From assembly GCA_016210045.1 (NCBI GenBank), contig JACQUX010000014.1, positions 1 to 64,000 of the forward strand: a DNA stretch of 64,000 nucleotides, written 5' to 3'. Source of the stretch: Deltaproteobacteria bacterium (GTDB lineage Bacteria > UBA10199 > GCA-002796325 > JACPFF01). Numbering within the stretch: position 1 is the first letter of the stretch; each line of letters starts with the position of its first letter. A model generated the notes under the pieces. It did not search any database and was not told where the DNA came from. It saw only the letters and a program-made list of their open reading frames with translations. The translations under genes and the position numbers were made by a program. Below, one piece after another: positions 8,722-18,939 of the stretch.

Positions 8722-8754
8722 TAGACGAATATTAGACGAATATTAGACGATTGT
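8722..8754. repeat. Three tandem 11-base repeats upstream of Fic 2
   Basis: TAGACGAATAT occurs at 8722-8732 and 8733-8743, followed by TAGACGATTGT at 8744-8754. They abut the start codon of the Fic gene. Read on the coding strand they include TAATAT, which could serve as a -10 box, so a repressor bound here would block transcription. Confidence 0.75.
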
Positions 8755-8832
8755 AAAGAATAGCGAGCGCCTCATCTGTTCTGCCCTTGACGGTGGTCCC
8801 TCAGGCCACTACCAATCTCAACGATCAATCCC

Positions 8833-9672
8833 ATGCAAATCGACCACCGCATCTCCGAAACGGCGTTTTTAGTCAACGAATGGCGGGCGCAATTGGTTGA
8901 GCTGAGCCAGGATCTCTATGCACATCTGTGGACCACACCGAGCACACGCCAACTCACGGATGAATTTGAGGCGACCGTCAATCCGCATGATGGTATCAAC
9001 TGTGCACTACGCAATCGCTACTTCCTGGATCGTATTCGTGCGTTTGTTGAGGCGCATCCCTCCGCAGTGTTTGTTAATGTCGCGGCTGGATTCACCTCTT
9101 ATCCATTTCTCATTGCTCCTTGCTGCGAGTCGATCGAAATCGATTACCCGCATGTGATGGACTGGAAGCGCACGAAGATTCGGGAATGGCAACGTGCTGG
9201 CGTGCTGCCCTCGCCCGCACTCGAATTTATTGGAGCGGATCTGAATCAGGAAGCAGATCGGCAGCGATTAACTGAGATGTTGCAAGTACGGTTGCGGGGC
9301 CGGCCGTCATTTATTTTGTTCGAAGGCATCACCTATTACCTAGAAATGCCGATACTGCGACACTGGTTCGAAATCTGTCGGGCCGTCCAAGAGCCGGGCA
9401 GTGTATTGGCGCAAAATTCATGGATGGCCGGAAGTGAAACGCATCCGAAATTTCTTCGCCTCGAGAAATTTTTTCGCGAGCGGTTGGGACTCGGCAACCA
9501 AAGATATAACTTATTTGACGGCATATCGTTACGCAATGTTCCTGGATATGAACTCGCCGAATTAACCACCATCGCTGCGCAAGAGCGCGTGTACTGCACG
9601 ACCAACATTCTGGAAGATCCAAACGCCATCATTCCACTCGAGCTCGCATTATTGAGACGAGTCACGGAATGA
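8833..9672 (+). CDS. LCM-family class I methyltransferase
   Basis: The 279-residue protein fits the leucine carboxyl methyltransferase family (PF04072): an N-terminal RNRYFLDRIR segment, a SAM-binding strand FVNVAAGFTSYPF, the acidic IEIDYPHVM, and the family signature ILFEGITYYLEMPILRHWF. In bacteria these enzymes methylate carboxyl or hydroxyl groups of small molecules and natural products; the substrate here is unknown. It is a single gene, and the upstream 100 bases look like a normal promoter region. Confidence 0.85.
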   Translation: MQIDHRISETAFLVNEWRAQLVELSQDLYAHLWTTPSTRQLTDEFEATVNPHDGINCALRNRYFLDRIRAFVEAHPSAVFVNVAAGFTSYPFLIAPCCESIEIDYPHVMDWKRTKIREWQRAGVLPSPALEFIGADLNQEADRQRLTEMLQVRLRGRPSFILFEGITYYLEMPILRHWFEICRAVQEPGSVLAQNSWMAGSETHPKFLRLEKFFRERLGLGNQRYNLFDGISLRNVPGYELAELTTIAAQERVYCTTNILEDPNAIIPLELALLRRVTE

Positions 9673-9745
9673 ATTGCGTGGGTGTAATCGTTACCGCTGC
9701 AGCTTGAGTGTTGCTCAACAAGTACGTGGCACCAACTCCCCCACC

Positions 9746-10927
9746 CTACACCTGTTGGCCGGCGAGCCAGCCGGAGGACCAGGCCCATTGGAAGTTGTAG
9801 CCGCCGAGCAGGCCGGTGACGTCGACGACTTCGCCGACGAAGAAGAGTCCGGGGATGAGTTTCGATTCCATCGTCTGAGAAGACAGATCGCGCGTGTCCA
9901 CGCCGCCGCGGGTGACTTCGGCCTTCGCATAGCCGACCGTGGAGACGGGCGTACAGGTCCAGGGTTTCAGCTGCGTTGCGAGGAGTCGCAGTTGCGCGTT
10001 GGAGACGTCGGCAAGGTTCAACAGAGGCAGCGCGCTGCGTTGCATGACCAGTTCGACCAAGCGCATCGGCAGTTCCGCTGCGAGCGCGACGGCCAGTGAA
10101 CGCTTCGGATGGGCCGTGCGTTGCGCGCGCAGCCAGTCAGCGAAATCGGGAATCTGCGGCAAACAATCGATCTGAAGCGGATCGCCTGACGACCAATAGA
10201 GCGAAGCCTTCAGCGCGGCGGGACCGCTGAGCCCGACATGCGTAAACAGGATATTCTCCGTAAAGGTGCGGCGATTCACACGGAGTGCGACGGCGAGCGA
10301 GACGCCGGCGAGCCGTGCGCAGACGCGTTGTTCCGGAGCGGCCAGCACGAATCCATCCAACGCCGGGGCCAACGGCGTGACGCGGTGGCCAAATTGTCGC
10401 GCGATCCGGTAGCCGAAGTCATTGGCGCCGAGCTTCGGGAACGAGAGTCCGCCAGTGGCGATGATCACGGCGCGCGCCGTCCATGCGGTAGTGTCCGTGC
10501 GCACGACAAAGCGTTCCTGCTCGCGCGCCATCGTTTGAATCCGCACGTTGGTCTGCAATGTGACCTGCGCCGCCTCGAGTTGCGCCAACAACATGTCGAG
10601 GATCTCCCGCGACGAACCGCGACAAAAGAGCTGGCCCAACGTCTTTTCGTAATACGCGATGCCCGCGTGCTCGACGAGGCGGAGGAAATCGTGTTGCGTA
10701 AATTGCGCGAGCGCGGATTTACAAAAATGTGGGTTGGCGGAGACGTACTCCTGGGGCGCGATGCCGAGATTCGTGAAATTGCAGCGACCGCCGCCGGAGA
10801 TCAGGATCTTCAGTCCCGGACGATCGTTGGCCTCGAGCAGCAATACGGACTTGCCACGCTGCCCCGCAGAAAGCGCGCTCATCAAGCCGGCGGCGCCGGC
10901 GCCGATCACGATGACGTCATACGGCAT
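9746..10927 (-). CDS. BaiN/HI0933-family flavoprotein
   Basis: The 393-residue protein starts with the FAD-binding motif VIGAGAAGLMSALSAG, then ISGGGRCNFTN, ending with GLFFVGEVVDVTGLLGGYNFQWAWSSGWLAG. These are the defining blocks of the YhiN/BaiN (HI0933-like) family of NAD(P)/FAD oxidoreductases. Length is normal. It is the downstream partner of the trehalose-phosphate synthase gene, 30 bases away on the same strand. The physiological substrate of most members is unknown. Confidence 0.93.
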   Translation of the reverse strand: MPYDVIVIGAGAAGLMSALSAGQRGKSVLLLEANDRPGLKILISGGGRCNFTNLGIAPQEYVSANPHFCKSALAQFTQHDFLRLVEHAGIAYYEKTLGQLFCRGSSREILDMLLAQLEAAQVTLQTNVRIQTMAREQERFVVRTDTTAWTARAVIIATGGLSFPKLGANDFGYRIARQFGHRVTPLAPALDGFVLAAPEQRVCARLAGVSLAVALRVNRRTFTENILFTHVGLSGPAALKASLYWSSGDPLQIDCLPQIPDFADWLRAQRTAHPKRSLAVALAAELPMRLVELVMQRSALPLLNLADVSNAQLRLLATQLKPWTCTPVSTVGYAKAEVTRGGVDTRDLSSQTMESKLIPGLFFVGEVVDVTGLLGGYNFQWAWSSGWLAGQQV

Positions 10928-10957
10928 ACGAGATTCTCATCCGGCACCGGAGTGACC

Positions 10958-13192
10958 TTAGAGGTGATCCATGGGGACCGGCACGGGAGACGCGCCCAAT
11001 CGCCCCACCAGACGCTCCTTACGCCGCACTTCGGCGGCGTCGGTCAACATACGCCCGGCCCAGCGGTAGACGTTGAACTCCGCGACCAAGCGGCGCATCG
11101 ACCGCATGCGTTCTCGTTGTTCTGCGGCGGGCATCTGCAGCGCGACCGCCATCGCCTCGCTCGCCTGGCGCAGATCGTACGGATTGACGATGAGCGCCTC
11201 GGTCAATTCCCGCGCGGCGCCGGTAAATTGGCTCAAGACGAGGACGCCTTGTTCATCGTCGCGCGCAGCGACGAATTCCTTCGCAACTAAATTCATTCCG
11301 TCGTGCAGACTGCTGACATAACAGAGTTCGGCCGCGCGATAATAGCGGAACACCGTCGTCGGTTCGTGATGCGAGCGCAGCAGAATAATCGGCCGGTAGC
11401 TACCTTTCGACCACCGGGCATTGATCTTGGCGGCCAGCGCCTCGATGCGCTCGTTCAATTCTCGATACTGGCCGATCTTCGTGCGGCTCGGGGCGGCGAG
11501 TTGGGCGAAGGAAAACCGTCCGCGAAACTCCGGAAAGCGCTCCAACAACGTATCGACGGCGGAGAGGCGTTCTTCAATGCCTTTGGTGTAGTCTAATCGG
11601 TCGACGCCGACACCGAGCAGCGCAGCGGGCGCCAGGCCCAGTTCTTTCCGTACCTCACTACGCACTTGGGCCACCGGCGGCACGCCGTCGAGATGATGGA
11701 CCGGCCATTCGATGGCGATCGGATACGGCCGGATCAGCGTGCGCCGCGGGCCCTGGATCACGGCGCGGGTCTCCCGGTCGATTCGACTTTCGATAAAGGC
11801 ATCCACCGAGTCGATGAAATTGTTGCAATGCTGCTGGGTATGAAAACCGACGACGCTCGATCCGAGCAGTCCGGAGATCAGATCCTCCCGCCACGGGCAG
11901 ATCCCGATGCGCTCGGCATTCGGCCACGGCGTGTGCCAGAACGTGATGATCGTCGCATGGGGCAAGCGTTCGCGGATCATCCGCGGCGCCAATCCGAAGT
12001 GATAGTCCTGAACCAGGATGATCGGGTCATCGGTATCGACTTCTTCGCACACGACCTCGGCGAAGCGCTGATTGACTCGCGTATACTGTTCCCAATCTTC
12101 CGCGCGAAAAATCGGGCGGGTATGGGCGACGTGACACAGCGGCCAGAGGCCTTCATTGGCAAATCCAAAGTAATAGCCGTTTTCTTCGGTCTCACTCAGC
12201 CAGACACGCCGAATCTGATACGACTCTTCTCCCGGCGGCACGCGCACATGGTCAGTCGCATCCACGGTGTCGCGATCCGCCGATCCGCTCCCATGGGCCA
12301 CCCACACGCCGGAACACGCGCGCATCACCGGTTCCAACGCCGTTACCAATCCGCTGGCTGGGTGCCGGACGATGATGCCCGTCTCGCTCCGTTCGTGGAT
12401 ATAGGGTTCACGGTTCGCGAGGATCACGATCCGCTCGCCTCGCAAATTCTGCGTCAGCGTCGCGCGCAGCCGCGCCGGGCTCCACATGCCGCCGAAGACC
12501 TCGCGATCGTGTTCGTAGGCCAACCGCTCGGCCAACGCACGCACGTCCCGCACCAGCGGCTGAAATTCGCGCGTCGCCTCCCCCGTTAACGAGCGCTGCA
12601 GCTCACGGGTCCATCCCCGCCAGGCCACGCGGGCGGCCAGCAGGGTGACGAGCGATGCGCCGAGCGACAAGACAAAAAATGCCGTCACGAGCAGATTGCG
12701 GGTCGTTTCCTCCCGACGGCCCAGAAAACTCAGATCATGCACCAAAATGATCACGCCCAAGGATTCCGATTCGCCTTCCAGCCGGATCGCACTGAGATGG
12801 ACCCGCCCCGACGGCAACTCGGGCGTCATCGACCACAAGATGGCGTCTTCCCCGACTTCCTGCCGCATGCGCTCCAACACCGACCGACAGGAAAACTCAC
12901 TGGGATACGCATCCGTCGCGGCGATCAGCCCACCACGCAACGAACAGGCCGCCGCGCTCATGACCCGCTCATCGCGCGTGAAATCCGCGAGCGTCGCCGA
13001 CAGGCGTTCCCGATTCATCGTCCAGTGTTCGGCGAGACTCTGTCGCGCGGCGACCACAGCCAGTTGCGAACGAAGCGCCAGATCCCGCTCGAACCACGTG
13101 CGGGTCTTGCGCGTCAGCAAGACATAGCCCACCGCTGTCAGCAGTCCGAGGCCGAACAACAGCAGAAATAAGAAACGAACGGTGCGAAACAT
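10958..13192 (-). CDS. otsA: Membrane-anchored trehalose-6-phosphate synthase (GT20)
   Basis: The 744-residue protein has TM1 at about 5-27, an extracytoplasmic stretch at 28-163, TM2 at about 165-188 and a GT20 domain from about 253. The catalytic part shows VQDYHFGLAPRMIRE, TFWHTPWPNAE, GVDRLDYTKGIEERL, RSHHEPTTVFRYYRAAE and HDGMNLVAKEFVAAR. The enzyme joins UDP- or ADP-glucose to glucose-6-phosphate. Usual OtsA proteins are soluble and about 460 residues, so the N-terminal sensor-like half is the odd part. No OtsB phosphatase domain is seen. The gene is divergent from a GH15 gene 62 bases away. Confidence 0.93.
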   Translation of the reverse strand: MFRTVRFLFLLLFGLGLLTAVGYVLLTRKTRTWFERDLALRSQLAVVAARQSLAEHWTMNRERLSATLADFTRDERVMSAAACSLRGGLIAATDAYPSEFSCRSVLERMRQEVGEDAILWSMTPELPSGRVHLSAIRLEGESESLGVIILVHDLSFLGRREETTRNLLVTAFFVLSLGASLVTLLAARVAWRGWTRELQRSLTGEATREFQPLVRDVRALAERLAYEHDREVFGGMWSPARLRATLTQNLRGERIVILANREPYIHERSETGIIVRHPASGLVTALEPVMRACSGVWVAHGSGSADRDTVDATDHVRVPPGEESYQIRRVWLSETEENGYYFGFANEGLWPLCHVAHTRPIFRAEDWEQYTRVNQRFAEVVCEEVDTDDPIILVQDYHFGLAPRMIRERLPHATIITFWHTPWPNAERIGICPWREDLISGLLGSSVVGFHTQQHCNNFIDSVDAFIESRIDRETRAVIQGPRRTLIRPYPIAIEWPVHHLDGVPPVAQVRSEVRKELGLAPAALLGVGVDRLDYTKGIEERLSAVDTLLERFPEFRGRFSFAQLAAPSRTKIGQYRELNERIEALAAKINARWSKGSYRPIILLRSHHEPTTVFRYYRAAELCYVSSLHDGMNLVAKEFVAARDDEQGVLVLSQFTGAARELTEALIVNPYDLRQASEAMAVALQMPAAEQRERMRSMRRLVAEFNVYRWAGRMLTDAAEVRRKERLVGRLGASPVPVPMDHL

Positions 13193-13254
13193 GTCGACGT
13201 TCTAGCACATGGGTCTTGGGTCTCCAACCGTCATGTGCTACGGAGGTGAAGACC

Positions 13255-15024
13255 ATGGCACTCTCCGAACTCGGCCTTATCGGCAACTGCCAGCTGGCGG
13301 CGCATGTCCGTCGCGACGGCGCCATTGTGTGGTGTTGCCTGCCACGTTTCGATTCACCGCCGATCTTCGGCGCCTTGTTGGACGAACAACACGGCGGTAG
13401 TTTTGTGATCGGTCCGGCCGCAGCGCAGCTCGGGCAACAGCGCTATCTGCCGAATACGAATGTGCTCGAGACCCGCTTCGACACCGCCGACGGCGCGTTT
13501 CGCGTGCTCGATTTTGCGCCGCGTTTCATCCAACACGAACGCAGCTTCCGACCGACCAAAATCGTGCGCATCGTCGAACCGCTGTCGGGCACGCCGCGCA
13601 TCCGCGTGCACTGCGATCCCATTCTCGGATGGTCCCAACAGCGGCCGCAGCCGGAGCACGGGTCCCATCACATCGGGTATGCCGGCTACGAGACCCAAGT
13701 GCGACTCACCACGGATGCCTCGCTTTCATATCTCAACAACGAACCGTTTGCGCTCACCGCCCGCACACATTTCGTCCTCTCCTGGGGGCAGCCGGTAGAA
13801 GAACCGTTGTCCCCGCTCTGCGAGCGCTTTCTGCACGAAACCGTCCGCTACTGGCAACTCTGGGTCAAAAACTGCGACATCCCGTCGCAGTATCAGGAAG
13901 CGGTCATCCGTTCCGCGTTGGCCCTCAAACTCCACTGTTTCGAAGACACGGGCGCGATTGTCGCGGCGCTCACCACGTCGATTCCGGAAGGGCCCGGCTC
14001 CGGACGCACCTGGGACTATCGATATTGCTGGCTCCGCGACGCGTATTATGCGCTCGGCGCCTTCCGCCTACTGGGCCATTTCGAAGAACGGGAAGCGTTT
14101 CTCCATTATCTGCTCAATGTGGCCTCGTCCGCGCCCGATCTTGACCTCGCCCCGCTCTATCGCATCGATGGTCGCACCGACCTCGAGGAACGCCTGCTGC
14201 CCCAATGGGCGGGATATGGGAATGAGTCGGCGGTCCGCGTCGGCAACGCCGCCATGAGCCACAAGCAACATGACGTCTTCGGCGAGATGGTCCTCGCGCT
14301 CACGCCGTTGTTCCTCGATGCCCGCTTTCGCGAGCAGGCCACGCCGCCGATCCTCGACTTAGTGTCCCGCTTGGCGCGCCGCGCCGTCGCCGTCGCCGGG
14401 CAACCGGATGCCGGGATCTGGGAGTTTCGTTCGGCATGGCGACCGCAAACTTTCAGTTCACTCATGTGTTGGGCGGCGGCCGACCGCATGAGTCGCATCG
14501 CCGCCCTTCATCGACCAACCGACACGGAGGAATTCGCCGCAGCCGCGGCTCGCATTCGGGAGGAGATCCTCACCCAGGCCGTCGATCCGACGCGTGGCTG
14601 TCTCGTCGCCGACTACGGCGGGCGGGAAGTCGATGCCGCGCTGTTGCAGGCCATTACGCTGCGGCTCTTACCGATCGACGATCAACGCACGCACGCCACC
14701 GTGACCGCCATCCGCAGCGACCTCGAACAGGATGGTTGGATCCGACGCTACCGCACCGATGATGGCTTTGGGGTCCCGACCGCCGCATTTACGCTCTGCA
14801 CCTTCTGGCTGGTCGAGGCGCTGGCGCGGCTGCATCGGGATGAAGAAGCGCGTGCGGTCATGGAGCAGGCGTTACGTATCCAATCGCCGCTCGGTTTATT
14901 CTCCGAAGATGTCGATCCACGCACTGGTGAAATGTGGGGGAACTTCCCGCAGGCGTACTCCCACGTCGGACTGATCCACGCCGCCTTTGCCGCCTCGCCC
15001 CGTTGGTCGGATGTCGGGGTGTGA
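13255..15024 (+). CDS. Glycoside hydrolase family 15 (trehalase or glucoamylase-like)
   Basis: About 589 residues from the ATG after GGAGG (13240s). It shows the GH15 landmarks EGPGSGRTWDYRYCWLRDA, LEERLLPQWAGY, the general acid block PDAGIWEFRSAWRPQTFSS, and the general base block GLFSEDVDPRTGEMWGNFPQAYSHVGLI. Residues 1-200 are the N-terminal beta domain found in the COG3387 group. Many members near OtsA-type synthases cleave trehalose, so a role in trehalose turnover or as an alternative to OtsB is possible. No signal peptide is seen, so it acts in the cytoplasm. The divergent synthase gene starts 62 bases upstream. Confidence 0.93.
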   Translation: MALSELGLIGNCQLAAHVRRDGAIVWCCLPRFDSPPIFGALLDEQHGGSFVIGPAAAQLGQQRYLPNTNVLETRFDTADGAFRVLDFAPRFIQHERSFRPTKIVRIVEPLSGTPRIRVHCDPILGWSQQRPQPEHGSHHIGYAGYETQVRLTTDASLSYLNNEPFALTARTHFVLSWGQPVEEPLSPLCERFLHETVRYWQLWVKNCDIPSQYQEAVIRSALALKLHCFEDTGAIVAALTTSIPEGPGSGRTWDYRYCWLRDAYYALGAFRLLGHFEEREAFLHYLLNVASSAPDLDLAPLYRIDGRTDLEERLLPQWAGYGNESAVRVGNAAMSHKQHDVFGEMVLALTPLFLDARFREQATPPILDLVSRLARRAVAVAGQPDAGIWEFRSAWRPQTFSSLMCWAAADRMSRIAALHRPTDTEEFAAAAARIREEILTQAVDPTRGCLVADYGGREVDAALLQAITLRLLPIDDQRTHATVTAIRSDLEQDGWIRRYRTDDGFGVPTAAFTLCTFWLVEALARLHRDEEARAVMEQALRIQSPLGLFSEDVDPRTGEMWGNFPQAYSHVGLIHAAFAASPRWSDVGV

Positions 15025-15050
15025 ATCGAGCGCCGCGCCATGCGCTGCGC

Positions 15051-16868
15051 TCACGTCTCTTGCAACGCGGCCAAGAACGTCGCCCCATATTTCTGCAGCT
15101 TGTGTTCGCCGATCCCGGAGATGAAGCCCATCGCCTGGAGATCGCGCGGCCGATGGCGAATCATTTCCTTCAACGTTCGGTCGTGAAAAATCACATACGG
15201 CGGCACGCCGTGGGTATCGGCCAGCGTCTTGCGCAGCGTCCGCAGCCGTTGCCACAGATCTTGCTCTTCCGGCGTGTGCAACGTAATCGCGGTCGGCGAG
15301 GCGGTTGGCGGAGACAATTTGCCACGACGTGGCGCGGGCGTCGGATCGTGGCGGAAGGCAATGGACCGTTCGCCGCGCAACACCGGACGACTCTCCGCCG
15401 TGAGTTGCAGCCCGCCGAATTTTTCGTGATCAACGCGCAACAATCCGGCGGCGATCAGCTGACGGAAGATCGTATTCCACTCCATCGCGCTCAAGTGTTT
15501 GCCGATCCCGAACGTGCTGAGCTGTTCGTGATGCAGCGCCTTGATGCGCGGCGTGTCCGCGCCGACGAGGACGTCGATCACATACGCCGCACCGAAGCGT
15601 TGTCCGGTGCGATAGACGCACGACAGCGCCATTTGCGCCGCTTGCGTCCCGTCCCAAGTGGCCGGCGGGTCGGTGCAATTATCGCAACGACCGCATCCGC
15701 CGGCATGCGATTCGCCGAAATACGTCAGCACTTGCTGTCGACGGCACTGGGTCGATTCGCAGAAGCCGAGCATCGCGGTCAATTTCCGCTGTTCGGATTG
15801 TTTGTGCGTGGCGTCGGCCGCGGACGCTTCCATCAATTGGCGCAGCAGCACCACGTCTTGGAGGCCATAGACCATCCACGCGTTGGCGGGCAAACCGTCG
15901 CGACCGGCGCGGCCGGTTTCCTGATAATACGCCTCGAGATTCTTCGGCAGATCGAGATGCGCGACGAAGCGGACGTTCGGTTTGTCGATGCCCATCCCGA
16001 ACGCGATCGTCGCGACCATGATCAGTCCGTCGTCGCGCAGAAATTGCGTTTGGTGCGCAGCGCGGACGGCGGCCTCGAGCCCCGCATGATACGGGAGCGC
16101 GCGGTGCCCCTGTTGCGTCAGCCACACAGCGGTCTGCTCAACGCGCTTGCGCGACAGACAGTAGACAATGCCGGCGTCGTCCGGATGTTCGCGTTGGATG
16201 AAGCGGAGCAACTGATGGCGCGGCTGTTGTTTCGGCGTGACGCGATAGAAGATGTTCGGCCGGTCGAAGCTGGAAAGGAAGAGCGGGGCGTGCTGTAAAT
16301 GCAGCCGCTCGGCGATATCTTGACGCGTGCGCGGATCGGCAGTGGCCGTCAGCGCGATGCGCGGCACATGCGGAAAATGTTCCGCCAACAAGTGCAGTGC
16401 GCGATATTCGGGACGAAAATCGTGGCCCCATTGCGAGACGCAGTGGGCTTCGTCGATCGCGAACAGTGCGCAGGGACACGCGCGCAACAAGTCGGTAAAT
16501 TCCAGCGTCACCAAGCGTTCCGGCGCGACGTACAACAAGTCGAGCGCGCCGGCGCGTATTTGTTGTTCCAGCTCGCGACGCTGAGGCCACGAGAGCGTCG
16601 AATTATGAAAGGCCGCGCGCACGCCCATCGCGAGCAGCGCGTCGACTTGGTCTTGCATCAACGCGATCAGCGGGGAAACGACGACGCCGAGCCCGGGACG
16701 GAGCAGCGCCGGGATTTGGTAACAGAGCGACTTGCCACCGCCGGTCGGCATCACGACGAGCGCGTCGCCGCCGTCCGTGACGTGATCGATGATCGCCGCC
16801 TGATGCCCGCGAAAGGCGTGGTAGCCAAAGACTTGCCGAAGAATATGTTGCGCGGAATGTTCTGTCAT
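15051..16868 (-). CDS. recQ: RecQ ATP-dependent DNA helicase
   Basis: About 605 residues from ATG 16868. It has [15 protein letters not shown] (Walker A), [19 protein letters not shown] (DEAH box), [33 protein letters not shown] (motifs V-VI), a zinc cluster ending GGCGRCDNC, a winged-helix domain and a C-terminal HRDC domain ([21 protein letters not shown]). RecQ unwinds DNA 3'-to-5' in recombination and repair. Length matches the family. In-frame sequence further upstream (to 16979) lacks family homology and I leave it out. Confidence 0.97.
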   Translation of the reverse strand: MTEHSAQHILRQVFGYHAFRGHQAAIIDHVTDGGDALVVMPTGGGKSLCYQIPALLRPGLGVVVSPLIALMQDQVDALLAMGVRAAFHNSTLSWPQRRELEQQIRAGALDLLYVAPERLVTLEFTDLLRACPCALFAIDEAHCVSQWGHDFRPEYRALHLLAEHFPHVPRIALTATADPRTRQDIAERLHLQHAPLFLSSFDRPNIFYRVTPKQQPRHQLLRFIQREHPDDAGIVYCLSRKRVEQTAVWLTQQGHRALPYHAGLEAAVRAAHQTQFLRDDGLIMVATIAFGMGIDKPNVRFVAHLDLPKNLEAYYQETGRAGRDGLPANAWMVYGLQDVVLLRQLMEASAADATHKQSEQRKLTAMLGFCESTQCRRQQVLTYFGESHAGGCGRCDNCTDPPATWDGTQAAQMALSCVYRTGQRFGAAYVIDVLVGADTPRIKALHHEQLSTFGIGKHLSAMEWNTIFRQLIAAGLLRVDHEKFGGLQLTAESRPVLRGERSIAFRHDPTPAPRRGKLSPPTASPTAITLHTPEEQDLWQRLRTLRKTLADTHGVPPYVIFHDRTLKEMIRHRPRDLQAMGFISGIGEHKLQKYGATFLAALQET

Positions 16869-16988
16869 GGGGGCCGAATCAATTCCAATGTGCGCCCCAT
16901 CAAGGCCTAATGCAGCAGGCAAAGTCAACTCAAATGCGGCCGCATTTTCCGCCTGGCATGATTCGGGCGACACGGGCATACTCGCGCG

Positions 16989-18323
16989 GTGCTGAAACGC
17001 TGGATCATTTGTAGTGCCGTCGGGTGCGGGCTGCTGCTGGGGAGCGGCTGCGGCACGTCGGGCGAAACCGCGAGCGAAACCGCGGGCGCGGCTGAACCGC
17101 CGACCACGACCGACGGCATCGCGGACGCGGCCTGGCGACTGGCCACCAATCGGAATTTTCAGGCCGGGCTGACGTTCGCGGGGACCAACGGGACACTGAC
17201 GCTGCTCAACGAAAGCGGTGTCGCACTGGAATCGCCCACGCTCTTTCTGTTCGACACCACGACGGGGACGTCATCGAGTGTAATCATCGCGCCTGCGGAG
17301 CCGATTGCGGATGGCGCAACATGGACCGGGACATTCGCGTATCCCGGCGCGGCGGAACCTGACGCAACGGCCTATTTCGGTCTGCAGCTCGGAGACGCAA
17401 CCGTCGGACGCTTCTACACGACCGCGACGTTTGCTGAATTCCCCGTCGCGATCACGGCAGGCGCAGTTGCCGACGCGACACTGAGCCCGGTCACAGCGAA
17501 AGCCGGGGCCTCGCCAACCATTCCGAGCTCCGGCACGTGGAACTTTTCCATGACCGGCGATCTGTCGAGCTTGAGCGGCGCCAATTGCCCCACAAGCGGC
17601 AGCGGCGGATTGCTCAGCGCCGGCACTGCCACGCTGAGCGTCGATTGCGACGGCCTCACGGCCGACTTAGACGTCGACATGTCGCATTTGGCGCTGAATC
17701 TCGTGTCCACATCAGCGGCCGTGTATCGCAGCCCGACATATTCTTTTCCCGTCGCAGACGGCGACGCGGTCGTATCGGGCTCCAATTATTTCGATTTCAC
17801 CGCCGCGAGCACAGCAGCCATCGCCGGTGAGCTCCACTGGGACAACAGTCTCGGCTGTACGGCCACGTATCCGATCACGATGACGCTCCAAAGCGCGTCC
17901 AACACGACCGTCCACGATCTCTGCACCGGGGCGTGGACGCTGAGTTACAACGCGCCGGTCGTCTGCGGCGCCACGCCGCTGCTGTTGTCCAGCCTCCCCG
18001 CCGCCCCTGCCGCCAGCGGCACCCTCTCCACCATCGACATCCCATCGGGCCTGCCGCTCGCCTTCAACTACGCAACCGCCACGGGCAGCATCTATCTGTT
18101 CCGGCAGGGCTGCACCAACAACTACGGCAATCTGCTAGTGCCGTTTCTCTTCGGCGCCACGATCGACAGCTTCGGCAATCCGCTCGTGTTCGGCCTCGCG
18201 TTCCAAGCCACGGCCACCAGCCCCACCGAGATGTTCGGCTTCGGCATGCTGATCGGCACCGGCGCCACCACCAACTGCGCCGTCTCCTTCCCCTTCACAC
18301 TGACCGCCGCCAGCGGGTGTTAG
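16989..18323 (+). CDS. Lipoprotein of unknown function
   Basis: The 444-residue product starts with a basic, hydrophobic signal ending in the lipobox LLLGSGC (Cys about residue 22), followed by an Ala/Thr/Glu-rich linker, so it should be lipid-anchored. The body is Ser/Thr/Ala-rich and beta-strand-prone, with a few spaced Cys ([44 protein letters not shown] at the end) that may form disulfides. I do not recognise the family. Start codon is GTG 16989. Confidence 0.75.
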   Translation: MLKRWIICSAVGCGLLLGSGCGTSGETASETAGAAEPPTTTDGIADAAWRLATNRNFQAGLTFAGTNGTLTLLNESGVALESPTLFLFDTTTGTSSSVIIAPAEPIADGATWTGTFAYPGAAEPDATAYFGLQLGDATVGRFYTTATFAEFPVAITAGAVADATLSPVTAKAGASPTIPSSGTWNFSMTGDLSSLSGANCPTSGSGGLLSAGTATLSVDCDGLTADLDVDMSHLALNLVSTSAAVYRSPTYSFPVADGDAVVSGSNYFDFTAASTAAIAGELHWDNSLGCTATYPITMTLQSASNTTVHDLCTGAWTLSYNAPVVCGATPLLLSSLPAAPAASGTLSTIDIPSGLPLAFNYATATGSIYLFRQGCTNNYGNLLVPFLFGATIDSFGNPLVFGLAFQATATSPTEMFGFGMLIGTGATTNCAVSFPFTLTAASGC

Positions 18324-18576
18324 AGAAGCACAACTTTTCCCAGCCACGACCGATATCGGCAATCGCCCAGCGCGAACCACGAATTATTGAATGCGACGGG
18401 AAGCCTCACGCCCGCTGCGCTGACCGCCACTGCGGCATGGCTGCAAACGCACGGCAACGAGACAGACACAGAGATTGTGAACACGCTCGCGTCTGTAGCG
18501 AATGGTCGCTTGCCAATGACGTTTGGGCCCGCGGCGTCGCTGATGGGACTCTGGCGGCGACTCTCTCTCCTGCTTC
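18324..18576. other. Intergenic region with an open frame of doubtful status
   Basis: On the plus strand, in the same frame as the lipoprotein stop, an open frame at 18387-18581 encodes SLTPAALTATAAWLQTHG and TEIVNTLASVANGRL. Its composition is protein-like and may be a fragment of an older gene. It has no Shine-Dalgarno sequence and I do not recognise it. Confidence 0.3.
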
Positions 18577-18634
18577 GATAAACAATACGATATAAACTAT
18601 TGTTTATATCGTATACTACTGCCCCGACCCAACG
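18577..18634. repeat. Operator repeat copy 1 (decayed)
   Basis: This 58-base block matches 18882-18939 at 54 of 58 positions. It includes the perfect palindrome at 18585-18614 (13-base arms ATACGATATAAAC and GTTTATATCGTAT, spacer TATT). Where copy 2 has the kinase start codon ATG, this copy has ATA (18613-18615). After ACG the sequence leaves homology with the kinase gene. Confidence 0.85.
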
Positions 18635-18679
18635 AGCACTACTCCCGGTTGTTTGGACAGTGCTTATAGCGTGTTTGCA

Positions 18680-18850
18680 ATATCGATTAAGGTTTGCGGC
18701 CCCTGCCCCCTCCGCCCGACCCCCGTATCGAATGCGGGCCACTGTGTTATGGAAGGTTCTGCAGTTCTCTTCCGCATACAGCGCAGCGAGTTCATCTGGA
18801 GATAGCGGCTTCGTCAGATCGGAGCACGCGGTGATGGCGCACCGCTGAGC
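18680..18850 (-). pseudogene. Remnant of a GNAT acetyltransferase gene
   Basis: The minus-strand frame encodes SDLTKPLSPDELAALYAEE, a Cys-containing linker, then YGG and NLN. This matches SDLTKLLPPAELAAVYAGE ... WGG ... NLN in the intact acetyltransferase at 20250-20816. The DNA also matches (both have CCGCATAC then CTTCGTCAGATC). Only about 60 residues of the N-terminal half are left. The fragment sits between the two operator copies. Confidence 0.75.
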
Positions 18851-18881
18851 GGCGACATGATCTCCAGACACGATCGGCCTT

Positions 18882-18939
18882 GATAAACTATACGATATAA
18901 ACTATTGTTTATATCGTATGCTACTGCCCCGCCCTAACG
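18882..18939. promoter_or_regulatory. Palindromic operator of the kinase-HTH operon (copy 2)
   Basis: A perfect palindrome (13-base arms, TATT spacer) spans 18890-18919. Its last two bases are the first two of the kinase start codon ATG 18918-18920. Such placement is typical of autorepressed toxin-antitoxin operons, where the HTH partner binds the promoter. The match to copy 1 extends 19 bases into the kinase coding region. Confidence 0.85.

Noticed and set aside
8722-8754. Possible CRISPR start
   Set aside because: Repeats are directly joined with no spacers, number only three, and sit at a Fic promoter.
18320-18871. 183-residue minus-strand frame
   Set aside because: Only about 60 residues match the acetyltransferase; the rest runs through the operator repeat and the lipoprotein end, so it is a remnant.
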